This document shows, piece after piece, positions 18,969-28,438 of a stretch of DNA of 33,525 nucleotides. A program made the translations under genes and the position numbers. The notes beneath the pieces were generated by a model. It did not search any database, was not told where the DNA came from, and saw only the letters and a program-made list of their open reading frames with translations. The DNA is from Pleurotus ostreatus/Saccharomyces cerevisiae fusant (Eukaryota; Opisthokonta): assembly GCA_024196135.1 (NCBI GenBank), contig JAMQCK010000255.1, forward strand, positions 1 to 33,525. Reading direction: 5' to 3'. The stretch's first letter is position 1. Each line of letters opens with the position of its first letter.

Positions 18969-21900
18969 ATGGCCTCCGTCGCTCAGCTCGCCGAGTGCCT
19001 AACCGCCACCTTAGACTCCAATCCTAATGTCAGAATATCTGCCGAGCTCAAGCTCGCAGAGCTCTCAGCTCAGCCGGGTTCGTGCTCCATGCTGCAGTGC
19101 GCGACGCTTGACTGAAGTAGGCGCGTGGATCGATCAGAGACCGGTATCTCCCTCGCAAGACTAGCACTGTCCCCAGAAGCGGAGCTGCCACTGAGACAGA
19201 TGAGTACTACGCGTGATCACTAGCTATACGCGTCCTGACGAGCAATGTCGTGCCTGCACTCGGCTAGCATCGTACTGAGGAAATATGTGCTTGAACGCTG
19301 GTCCCCCATCTTTCCTCAGTTTCGGGGGCCTGCTCCACCCCAGGAGGTGTGTTATACTACGCATCCCACGTTCATCCGATACTGATGAGTCGTAGACCAA
19401 AGCCGCAGTCCGGCAGCTTGTCTTCCAGGGCTTGTCTGACCCCGATCGCAAGATCCGCTCACTCTGCGTGCGTAATCATAGTACTCTCACACTGGCACCA
19501 TGTTCAACTGTAGCAAACAATAGGCTCGCACCATGTCCACATTGGCCAACGCTGACTGGCCCGATGAGAACCCCGAACTCCTCACTTCCCTCATCGGTCT
19601 ATTGTCCTCCGGATCACCCAACTCTGTACATGGTGCAATGCAGGTCTTCGCCGAGTTCATCAAGGCAGACCTTTCTGAAGACCAGATCCTCCCTATTCTT
19701 CGCGAACTCTTGCCGGTCTTGCTCACCATTCTCGGCGGAACGGAGGTTTGCATTATTGTCATCATGAATACTCGATTCTAACTGCGTCTGCAGCAATACG
19801 GCGCGATCACACGCGCCAGGACCGTATCCGTGTTCCAGCAATGTGTCGAAGCACTTTTCATGGTTAAGGACCAGCACCCGCAAGCCGTGAAGGAGGCGAC
19901 GACGTCCATTCTACCCGTGTGGCTCGAGGCATTCAGGGTGCTGCTCAACATCGACCCACGTCAAGACCTCAACAAGTCGGAGTGGGATGGGCTCTTGATA
20001 CGCATACAGATCTATAAGGTACGCTGCCGATTCCACAGCCCACGTAGTCTTGCGCTGATTCGCGAAGACCCTCGACATCATCCACACCTCATTCCCACGC
20101 GCCATGACCACCTTCCTCCCCGACATTCTGAGTGCCTCGCTCAACCACCTCCAAACGATCTACCCGGCATTCCAGCAATACTACCTCTCTGCGACCGACT
20201 CACCACCTCCGTCCTCTGAAGACGAGCCGGTGCACCTCCCGCAGCTCATTTGCCCCATCCTCGACTTCCTCTCTTCGGTTATCCGCGGAGGCAAGGCGAA
20301 GACATGGTTCGAGGGTAACAACTTGACCGCCGTCATCTCCGCCGTCTTCCAGTACGCGCAAATGACGGACGAAGACGTGAGTATTTGGTCACGACCCTCC
20401 TCCCCGCGACATGTTGCTGACGACCTAGATAGGAAGACACATGGGCGAGCAACGTCAACGCATTCATCGCGCAGGAGGACGACGAGACGCAGGAGTACAG
20501 TGTTCGCGTTGCTGGCTTCGACATACTAGGCGTAAGTGGTTGTTGCATGCGTCTTTTCGATAGCCTGACCATCACGCCAGGTCCTCATGGAGCGCGAGCC
20601 CGCGAAGACGGCGGCGACGTGCCAGTTGCTACTCCAGCAAATGGTCCAGTCATCACAGCAGGCGCGCGATGGTGGGCAGGAAGACTGGTGCGCCTACTCG
20701 TTGATGTCCTTGAGGTATCCGTGCTGATGGCTTCCTAGGTGGCGTCCCCTCGAAGCTTCCCTCGCTGCGATTGGCTCCCAATCGGAGACGATCTTGGACT
20801 GCATTGAGGACGAGCTTGAGTCAGGGCGGGATAAACCGATCGACATCGAGTACATCTTGCGCGACATCGTGCCCTCTGTCCTAAGTCTTTCTGGTAGGTC
20901 CTTTCTTGAGCCCTGTATGTCGACCGTGGACTAACGGAAACCAGCACACCCCTTCTTGCAAGGTCGCGGCTTCGTCTTTGCTAGCCAGTATGCGAAGCTG
21001 CTGCCGTTGCAGTTGGCGGGTCAGTACCTCGAGGCTGCGATCCAGGTCATCGAGTCCAGCGAAGCAGGCGTTCCGGTCAAGGTCTCCGCCGTGCGTGCGG
21101 TGCACAAGTACGTTCGATGCTTGCCTTCAGAATCACGTATATGCTGACACTGCAAGCAGCTTCTGCCAGGGCGCCGAGGACTCGGCCATGGTTCCCTTCG
21201 TCGCGCGCATTGCCAAGGACCTTGGTCCCTTCCTCCTCGACACCTCCGATGATGCGCTGTCGCTGGTACTGGAGACGATGTCGGTGGTGGTGCAGGTGGA
21301 CGACGGGAAGTGGTTGACGACGGATCTGGCGCAGTCGCTTGTCGTTGCACTGCTCGATGTGTGGAAGAAGAACAACAAGGGTCAGTGCTTTCTTATTCTG
21401 CTTCACCTCACCTTCCTAATCCATGAATTGTAGACCCGATCTTCGAGTCGATACTGAGCGACATCTTCGAAGCTCTCGCTTCCTCGAAGGCGAGCGGCAT
21501 TTACCAGTCAATTGTCCAACAGGCCCTTCCGGCGCTTTGCAAGAACCTGAATGAGGCGAAGCCAGACGAATCGTGGGTCACGTCCACGGGTATTGAGCTC
21601 ATCACCAGCATGGTGAAGGGTGCACCCGAAGGCGGGCTCGGCGACGGCTTCGTCGCCGCCATGGCACCGAGCCTCTTCCACTGCCTCGCGCAGTCGGAGG
21701 ACCGCGACGTCTTGCAGAACGGTGTGTCGTGTCTGACGACCATCGTCCGCAAGGACTGCAAGCAGCTTGCTGCGTGGTCAGATGGGAACCGTGGGGGCTT
21801 GGAGCATGTGTTGGCGTTGATAGCGCGCATCCTGCAGAGCGAGGATGAGAGTGGCGGACTGTTCATTGGCGACTTGATCATTCACCTGTTGCGCAATGCG

Positions 21901-22997
21901 GGCGAGGCCGTGCTGCCTGTGCTCCCTGAGCTCTTGCAGGCGATGGTCAACCGGATGCTTACTGCGAAGACAGCGACGTTCTTGCAGGTAAGGACTGACC
22001 GTCTCGTATCCTCGATTTAGTATTGACATGCATCCAGAGCCTCGTCATCCCCTTCGCCTTTCTCATCACCAATCAGCGCGACACCGTCCTACAGCTCCTC
22101 GAAGGCATCAACGTCAACGGCCGCTCCGGCCTCGACATCCTCCTCCAAACCTGGTGCGAGAACGCCGAGACCTTCCAGGGCTTCTGGCCTGGCCGCGTCA
22201 GCACCCTCGGCCTCTGCGAGCTCCTCCGCGCCGCGCGCCCGAGCCTGCAGCAGATCACCGTCAAGGGCGACATCATCCTCCGTCCGGAGACGAAGAACGG
22301 TGAGTGGGATCTGCCTCCCGCATCCTCGCGCGCGCACCGAACGAATCGCCTTTCGCAGTCATCATGACGCGCTCGCGGACGAAGAAGAGTGCGCGATGGG
22401 TTACTTTGGTGTGATTGGGGATTTGGCTGACGGGAATGTGTGTTGTTTGTTTGCAGTTCCGACGGAGTTTACGAGTGTGCCGTTCCCGGTGAAGGCGCTG
22501 AAGATTGTCGTGCGCGACTTGCTTACGGGCGGGGAGTCGGCGGCTATTGGAGCCATCGACGACGAGGAAGTGGCCTCGGATGATGGGGTAAGGCGGTGCT
22601 TCAAGGCAAGCTTCGCTCACGCTGACTTTGCCAGCAGGACGATGATTGGGAGGAAGAGGGCGGTGGTGAGATTGGCAAGATCAACTCGCAGGGCTTCACC
22701 AAGGACGAGTTCGCATTCCTGTCCGAGATGATTGGTCCGCGCGGCGTCAAGTTTGACAACGACGACGTCCTGGACGATGATGATGACGAGGACTTGAAGA
22801 ACGACCCGATATCCCAGATGGACATGCAGGTACGCAGGTGCCCTTCTCCATGAAGCCTCACGCTCATCGTGTTGCAGTCACATCTCGTATCCTTCCTTCG
22901 CGACTGCGCCCAGCACAACACGTCCAACTTCTCGCAGCTCGTCTCACAACTCACCCCCGAGGAGCAAGCTGTCGTGCAGAGGGCTGTTACCCAGTAA
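18969..22997 (+). CDS. KAP114: importin-9 / Kap114-type karyopherin beta
   Basis: Eighteen exons give 1047 residues, the usual length of importin-9. Exons: 18969-19077, 19138-19203, 19243-19346, 19396-19467, 19524-19745, 19794-20018, 20068-20376, 20433-20531, 20581-20687, 20739-20893, 20945-21107, 21160-21380, 21434-21987, 22038-22299, 22359-22388, 22457-22587, 22635-22829, 22878-22997. The protein carries histones, TBP and other cargoes into the nucleus, releasing them with Ran-GTP. HEAT-repeat helices run throughout; the importin N-terminal pattern is visible as LRQ, IVLRKYVLERWSP and KIRSLC, STLANADWPDE. Near the C-terminus is an acidic loop (DDVLDDDDDEDLKND), typical of this subfamily. 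The second intron is uncertain: the only in-phase choice is 39 nt and inserts a few odd residues before ASIVLRKY. Exon 15 is only 30 nt. It is convergent with the RS protein gene, 127 bp apart. Confidence 0.92.
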
Positions 22998-23124
22998 ATG
23001 GCGTCCCGCTGCCAAAAATGAAGATTGGGTATAGGAGACCCGATAACTATACAAGAACCCTGGAGAATCCGTAGCTATATAATGTACTTACATGTGCCCG
23101 TTCGTCTGCTCTATCATCCCGAGT

Positions 23125-24557
23125 CTAAAAGCTCATATCCTTCCCCTTGTCCCACTCGCGCACCGTCCCGCGCTTGCTGTACTGAATATCCATGACGTTC
23201 GTGCCCCCGCTACTCCCTCCCCAGCCGTCCCCGAAGCCACCACTCGGTGCCTTGTAGGCGTCCGGGTCGAACCCGAGGCGCTCGAGGCGCTTCTTCTCTT
23301 CCTTGTCCTCCTTGCGCTTGCGCAGCAGGTCGAGCATGGCGTCCCAGCCTTCGAATTGGGTGTTGTCGATGAGTCCTGTGGCTGGGACGTGCGGCGCGGC
23401 GGGGAGGGGGTCGACGTCGAGGCGGGGATCGTAGTCTTCCTCGAAGTACTTGTCCATCTTGGACGGGAGGGGAGGGGTAGGACCGGGGGTGGGGGAGCTT
23501 TCGCGAGAGGGGAGGGTGTTGGAGGGGGAGCGGCGGGAGGAGCCTTCGCCTCGGGAGGCGGGCGAGGGTGAGCGGGTACGCTTGTGTTTGGAGGGTGGCG
23601 CGTCATCGCGAGTAGAGGATGAGGTGGGGGAAGGACTGCGGTGACGGTGATGGCGGCGGGTGTGCTTGTGAGATGAGCGACGCTCGCTATCCTTGGAGCG
23701 GGATCGGTGGCGGTGTGAGCGATGCGTGCGGTCGTCCCTCTTGCCCTTCTCATGGTCCTGAGAGCGAGACCTATGCCGCCGCTTATGAGAGTGTTTGACT
23801 TCATCGTCATCCTCGTCCGCATCCTCCCATGCACGTCGTTTCCGCTTGGGGTCCCGCTCAGCCGTTCGTCCGTCCCAGTGATCCCACTTCTCGTCTTCAG
23901 CGACGTGGTGCCAGTGCTCGTCCTCGCGGTCGCGTCGGCTCGATCGTTCCTCCTTCCGCTTCCCCTTGCTCTTGTGTTCCTCGTCTCGTTCCTCAGAGCG
24001 GTCGCGATGTCGGCGACTTGGCCGCCCTTCCTCTCTCCGGCTCGAGCGCCGTTCTTCCCGACGTGAACTGCTCCCCTCCCCTCTGCTACTTCCCGCGCCA
24101 CGACTTCGGCGACTCGCGACAGCTTCCTCTGCGCGCGTCATGCGCTCGCGGCGCTCCTCTTCCCGCCGTTGACGTTGTATCTCCTCTGCTGCTTCGGCCT
24201 GCGCGCGCAGTATGGAGCGATTGTGGTCATCTGTGCTCTTGATGATCGAGGACAGGAAGCGCTTGTTCGGCCTCGGTGCATTGGCGTCGTGTCTGCCAAG
24301 TGGTCAGCTACCATATCCCAAGCAGCGACGGTCTTCCCGCCACCAAAATAGAGTACGCACAAGCTAGGCGCGAGGTACGCGCGGATGCCAGTCTCCTGAT
24401 ATCGTTCGGCCTTCTTCTTGGCTTCTTTCAGGATAAGCTCGGCGACGTGGCGGTCAAGGTCCTCGTCGGTCACGGTGGGGGACACCGACGACCCCATAGA
24501 GGCCCGTACAAGGTTCGAGACGACGGAGGAGAGCGAGGAGGAAGGCGCCGACGACAT
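23125..24557 (-). CDS. Arg/Ser-rich nuclear protein, probably splicing-associated
   Basis: Two exons (24557-24379, 24292-23125) give 448 residues. The conserved N-terminal part has DLDRHVAELILKEAKKKAE, then NAPRPNKRFLSSIIKSTDDHN; such PxPNxRFLxxIIxxTDxHN motifs occur in fungal RS proteins annotated as splicing-factor-like and faintly recall vertebrate NKAPD1. The middle (about 110-330) is a long Arg/Ser/Asp/Glu/His-rich domain with many SR, RS and SPSP elements, as in spliceosome-associated proteins and SR-kinase substrates. The C-terminus (EGWDAMLDLLRKRKEDKEE ... KRGTVREWDKGK) is well ordered and probably conserved. The donor GTACCT at 24378 is chosen because it is in phase; a later donor (after YLAPSLC) is not. 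The exact family is not settled. Confidence 0.72.
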
Positions 24558-24911
24558 GGTGGCTCGCTTCAACCTGCAGCGAACAAAGACATGAACAGCC
24601 GCGCGTGACTCATTCCGGGCCGGAGGCGGCGAAGCGTCACACTTGCGGCTTGCCCTCTCCCACCATGTCCAATTGTCCCGCCTACGCTTCAGTCTTCGAG
24701 ATCTCCGGTATTCAGGACGCTCAACCTTCCATAGACTCTCTATTGTTCCAGTAGACTCTCGAAACATAATAAGGACATTTGAGCAGCCGACCTTATTGTC
24801 TTTCATGACATGGGTTGCTAGCTTATAACGCTCGAGGATTTCGTCCGGCTCTTCGTGGTGTCCTTTTCGCCCCTACACTCCTTGCATTCTACTATTTCTT
24901 TGGGGTTCAGC
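24558..24911. promoter_or_regulatory. divergent promoter, RS protein and family 3 copy 1
   Basis: The RS gene side has the reverse complement of TGTGACGCTTCGC (24629-24641). At 24644-24667 CGGCTTGCCCTCTCCCACC plus ATG closely resembles the importin start region; the frame from this ATG (24665) runs 29 codons to a stop (MSNCPAYASVFEISG...) and may be a relic. An inverted pair AATAAGG (24770-24776) and CCTTATTGTCTTTC (24791-24804), and a TATA-like CTTATAAC (24822-24829), belong to the family 3 gene. Confidence 0.45.
24770..24804. promoter_or_regulatory. inverted-repeat ACAATAAG element, family 3 copy 1
   Basis: AATAAGG (24770-24776) faces CCTTATTGTCTTTC (24791-24804). The right arm is the reverse complement of GAAAGACAATAAGG found before both cassette F-box genes, and TGAGCAG between the arms is the complement of the CTGCTCA that follows the core elsewhere. 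It lies about 110 bp before the copy 1 start. Confidence 0.5.
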
Positions 24912-26636
24912 ATGGCCAGGTCTTCTGGAAGTCGCTGGACTGGGGGCTTGATCACATTGCACTTGGGACATTCCCGGCGCGATGAACCCGCGGTCATCTT
25001 ACAAGGCCGAGTTCCACCTACTAGCCCTGAACGTCAACGCTCTTCTATACCTTTTCGAATCATCTTGGCTCCTCTGGCGCGTCTTTTTGGCGCAGGTGCA
25101 ATTCCTGATCTGGAGCAAAACAGGATTCCCGCTGGTGATCGCATTCGCGAATGGACCGAAGCAGATGAAGCTCAGGCGAATGCTCAAGCGGACACGGGTT
25201 GCAGCAGCACGTCTCCACACTCGCCTTCCGACGACGACATTTCGACGCTCACGGTCGGCGGAAGACGTAGCCTGCAACAAGAGCGAGCGTCACAACTCGT
25301 TCAGTCCCATGTCGAGCCTCCCGCTACCACCTTCGGTGACCAGTCGCATTCCCTATGCTCTACGCGGCCTTCTGCGCAGGAGCCGTCGCCGCCACAAACA
25401 TCTCACGATGCTGCCGACGCTACCTCTCAGCCTCCGAAGCCGTCCTCCAGATCGCAGCTCCTCCAGGATCGGACAACCATCCAGGCGGAGGAAATTGAAC
25501 GCTATATGCGCTCTGAACGAAAGGAGGTGGCCCTGCCTCGTCCCAAAAGGCCAAATCACCTGGAATCTGCAGACTCTTCATCAATCATCTCACTTAGCAG
25601 TGGTACCACGCTGTGTTCCGTGAACCAAGCTCCGGCACCGGACGCCCCGGACCTCACCCTCACTTTGACGGCTACGCATCTCTCCTCTGTGCGCCCTCGC
25701 GGCATCCTTCGCAAGCCAGGTGCCGCCCGTCGTGGCGGGAACTTGAGTATTCGGTTCATTGACGAACCGCTGATCAAGGTCATTAGCCCGGCACCGGACA
25801 TTTCTGGGCTTCCTGATTCTTGGACGAAGCGTGGCTCGAGATCCAAGGAGGAATCTGAGGAGTCGTCATTGCCGGCGTCGACTCCGTCGACACCCATCTC
25901 CTCCGAGTCCTTCTTCGACAAGACGCCCTTCCCCAGGCATGCGGACCTCCCGCAAGCGTCCCCTGGGAGGGCTCCATCCACCATTCCGTTCCCCGGCGAT
26001 CATGCACGGGTTTGTGAAAAGGAAAAGGACTCCCAGACTTCTCTCACGGGGCCTTCTGCTCCTCCTCCAACGCCCCGTATCCCTCACACGCCCCTCCCGG
26101 ACGAGGAATACGAGCCATTGCCCTCTGAGCTTTCCGCACCTCCTCCAGCGCCTCGCATCCCCTTTTCACCTCTTCCTGACGAGACTGAGGTCGAGGACAC
26201 CCTCATTGAACATGTGGAGCAGTTCACAGCGGAGGTCAGCGCTGTTCTCGGTCGCCAGGTCACCGCCAATAAGCCCCCTACCGTGTCCTCCGAACTGCGC
26301 GCCCTCATCCAACTTGTATATCCCTCCGTCTACCCCGGACCCGCCGTTCTGTCGATGCGCGTCGGCACGTCCAGCGTCGTTCAAGCTGGCGAGACGTGGG
26401 ACAATGCGCGCAGGACCTTCTTCACGTACTGCGATTCCCTTCGCCCATCACGGCATGCCACACCTCGTCTTGTCATTGAACGTATCTCCTTTGAGATCGA
26501 GCAGAGCGTTGTGGGCGTCGAGGCGGGCGTGCTGCATGCGCACGCATGGGGTGGCGGTGACCTAGCGGTCCGACTGGTAAATATGGCTCGGGTGGAGTGC
26601 CCGAGTTGCCGTTACATCAGTGTGGCGATTGTGTAG
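24912..26636 (+). CDS. orphan family 3, copy 1 (574 residues)
   Basis: A single exon. The start at 24912 (CAGCATGG, MARSSGSRW) is chosen over the in-frame one 19 codons upstream because the CAGCATG context and following residues match copies 2 and 3. No known domain. In order: a short hydrophobic segment (about 43-62, IPFRIILAPLARLFGAG); a Ser/Pro-rich part; the family motif IRFIDEPLIKVISPAP at about 280-296; a Pro-rich part with a tandem repeat of SAPPPxPRIPxxPLPDE; and a conserved C-terminal domain (about 465-574) with LSMRVGTS, an aromatic FFTYCDSL, ISFEIEQSVVGV and LVNMARVECPSC. The motif GILRKPG before the family motif also recurs in copy 2. Function unknown. Confidence 0.75.
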   Translation: MARSSGSRWTGGLITLHLGHSRRDEPAVILQGRVPPTSPERQRSSIPFRIILAPLARLFGAGAIPDLEQNRIPAGDRIREWTEADEAQANAQADTGCSSTSPHSPSDDDISTLTVGGRRSLQQERASQLVQSHVEPPATTFGDQSHSLCSTRPSAQEPSPPQTSHDAADATSQPPKPSSRSQLLQDRTTIQAEEIERYMRSERKEVALPRPKRPNHLESADSSSIISLSSGTTLCSVNQAPAPDAPDLTLTLTATHLSSVRPRGILRKPGAARRGGNLSIRFIDEPLIKVISPAPDISGLPDSWTKRGSRSKEESEESSLPASTPSTPISSESFFDKTPFPRHADLPQASPGRAPSTIPFPGDHARVCEKEKDSQTSLTGPSAPPPTPRIPHTPLPDEEYEPLPSELSAPPPAPRIPFSPLPDETEVEDTLIEHVEQFTAEVSAVLGRQVTANKPPTVSSELRALIQLVYPSVYPGPAVLSMRVGTSSVVQAGETWDNARRTFFTYCDSLRPSRHATPRLVIERISFEIEQSVVGVEAGVLHAHAWGGGDLAVRLVNMARVECPSCRYISVAIV

Positions 26637-26688
26637 AGATACATGCCTCAAATTCGTGGTTGAGGACAGGACATTGCTTGAGTAGCTA

Positions 26689-26733
26689 GATTTACGATCA
26701 CCTTTACGCTCTTTTTACGACTGTTTACGAATC
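26689..26733 (+). repeat. T-rich TACG block in the 3' flank of family 3 copy 1
   Basis: Four TACG units in 45 nt, starting 53 nt after the stop. The block aligns with 28509-28553, 71 nt after the copy 2 stop; a single CTTTACGACC is found 15-20 nt after the copy 3 stop. It is probably part of the 3' UTR. Confidence 0.5.
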
Positions 26734-27095
26734 AGAAAATCAGAAATAACATTCTATCTCCGTCCCAGTATGCCGACTCGGGCGCGAAGCGCGACAGCAG
26801 GAATCGTGAAGGTCAGCCCAAGTTTCAAAGCGCGAACCGGGCAGTGCGACTTGAACCGTGACATATGCACGTGTGATGTCAGCGTGTTGGCCGCGACCGT
26901 CATGTCCGTTCAGATCTTCGAGTTCCGCTCTTCTCCATCACCATAGCCTGACGCTCTGGCTATCAGCTCTGGATAGAGGCGAGTCCTGACGTTTGTTCCC
27001 ACCTCAACCTTCACCAACATGTTGCTTACGCCCAGCCCTCTGCTTCGACCTTCAAAAACCTTCTGAGCTCGTGACACTCAGGCCTGCATATCCAC

Positions 27096-27138
27096 CTTAT
27101 TGTGAGTCGGTGATTTCGAATCACAATAAGCCTGCTCA
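27096..27138. promoter_or_regulatory. inverted-repeat ACAATAAG element, family 3 copy 2
   Basis: CTTATTGTGA (27096-27105) and its exact complement TCACAATAAG (27121-27130) are separated by 15 bp. The right arm continues as CCTGCTCA, making ACAATAAGCCTGCTCA, identical to the site before F-box copy 2. It lies about 140 bp before the start codon and 50-60 bp before the TATA-like site. Confidence 0.6.
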
Positions 27139-27271
27139 ATGGTCATCTCTATTGTTTTCGAAGGATTCTGAGTATGCCTTGGCAGAGGTTTATATACGCT
27201 GAGTATACCATCTCGCTCTCTGCGGCCTCCTTCCCCACAACCTTACACTCCTTTCCTCCATAGGGCCCAGC

Positions 27272-28438
27272 ATGACTCGATCACCTGAAAGTCGTGCAAT
27301 GAAGGGCAAGACGACTCACGTGAAGTGTCCCCGATGCAATGTATCGCTACGCAGGCCGATCATCTTACCCAGCCGCCCTCTCCCTACCAGCTTTGGTGGT
27401 CACCCTTCCACCTCTGTTCGGAATCACTCGTCTCCTCTCACTCATGCCTTCAGGGCAAGAGCTAGAGCAAGGCCAGATGTGCCACAAACGAGGATGCCCG
27501 CTGTTGATCGCACCCGCGATTGTTCCAAGGCGAATGAATGTGGGCGAAATCGCGCACTGTCCAGGAAAACGCCTGCCAGTACCCCTTCATCTGTTGCAAG
27601 TACGGCACTAGACTGCTCGCTCACGGTCCGACCCCACTCGGAGGGCAATCGCATGAGTAGGCCTGGGCCGCAACGACGCGACGCAATGCGAATCGCACCG
27701 TCCGCTGTTGTCTTTCCTGCTGCCCGATCGCGTCTCGGGAGAAGTATAGCGACATCTCTTCTATGCGGCATCCTTCGCGAGCCAGGCAAACCTCCTCGGA
27801 ATGGAGAATTAAAGGTCAAATTTGTTGACGAGCCGTTGATCAAGCTCATCAGCCCGGCGCCAATTATCGTGGGGCTTCCTGAACCTATCTCTTTGGCGAA
27901 GCGTATTCTGAACATCGTGAAGAAGTGCTTGTCGGCTTTATTGTTCTCCTCGGCGCCTCCCTTCCAGCCTATCTTCTATAAGACACCTGTTATCAGAGAC
28001 TCCGTGGAGCAGCTCTTGAGGGGCGTTGATTTTGCTCTCCTCAGTCGTCAGGTCTTCCTTCCGAATGATGCATCGACAACTGCAGTTTCCGAAGTGCGCG
28101 CTCTCACCCGCCTCGATTATCCCTCGAACTACCGCGGACGGGCCGTTCTCACCATGCGTGTCGGGACATCCGGCTCTACCCAAGCTGGCGACTCGTGGGA
28201 CGCCGCGTGCAAGCGTTTTCTCGGGTACTGTGAGCATTTCCACCAACGAGACTCGACTTTCACGCGCTCGGTTCTCGAACTTATCTCATTTGAGATTGAA
28301 GAGAGCGTCGTCGGAGTCATTCAGGAGGACGTGCTAAATGAGCAGGCGTTGGGCAACGGTGACCTAGCGAGCCGGTTGGTCGATATGGCGCGCTCGGTCT
28401 GCCTGGACTGTCACGATATCAAGGTAGCAATTGTGTAG
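27272..28438 (+). CDS. orphan family 3, copy 2 (388 residues)
   Basis: A single exon starting MTRSPESR in the CAGCATGA context. It has the family motif VKFVDEPLIKLISPAP at about 181-197 preceded by GILREPG, and the C-terminal domain (about 285-388): LTMRVGTSGSTQAGDSW, FLGYCEHF, ISFEIEESVVGV, LVDMARSVCLDC and the tail KVAIV shared with copy 1. The long Pro-rich repeat part of copy 1 is missing. Around residues 45-70 the DNA still aligns to copy 1 but reads in another frame; the hydrophobic segment is found in the +1 frame (LFGITRLLSLMPSG), so this part seems changed by a pair of compensating frameshifts. Function unknown. Confidence 0.72.
   Translation: MTRSPESRAMKGKTTHVKCPRCNVSLRRPIILPSRPLPTSFGGHPSTSVRNHSSPLTHAFRARARARPDVPQTRMPAVDRTRDCSKANECGRNRALSRKTPASTPSSVASTALDCSLTVRPHSEGNRMSRPGPQRRDAMRIAPSAVVFPAARSRLGRSIATSLLCGILREPGKPPRNGELKVKFVDEPLIKLISPAPIIVGLPEPISLAKRILNIVKKCLSALLFSSAPPFQPIFYKTPVIRDSVEQLLRGVDFALLSRQVFLPNDASTTAVSEVRALTRLDYPSNYRGRAVLTMRVGTSGSTQAGDSWDAACKRFLGYCEHFHQRDSTFTRSVLELISFEIEESVVGVIQEDVLNEQALGNGDLASRLVDMARSVCLDCHDIKVAIV

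Larger units (their letters stand above)
26637..27271. promoter_or_regulatory. 3' flank of copy 1 and promoter of family 3 copy 2
   Basis: The 3' flank at 26689-26733 has four TACG-containing T-rich units (TTTACGA, TTTACG, TTTTTACGA, GTTTACGA) that align with 28509-28553 after copy 2. Then come CGACTTGAACCGTGAC (26847-26862), the E-box TGCACGTGT (26866-26874), a perfect inverted repeat CTTATTGTGA/TCACAATAAG (27096-27105, 27121-27130) running into CCTGCTCA, and a TATA-like TTTATATA (27189-27196) about 80 nt before the start. Confidence 0.55.

Noticed and set aside
23829..24242. Long plus-strand frames opposite the RS protein gene
   Set aside because: Shadows of the low-complexity Arg/Ser codons on the minus strand.
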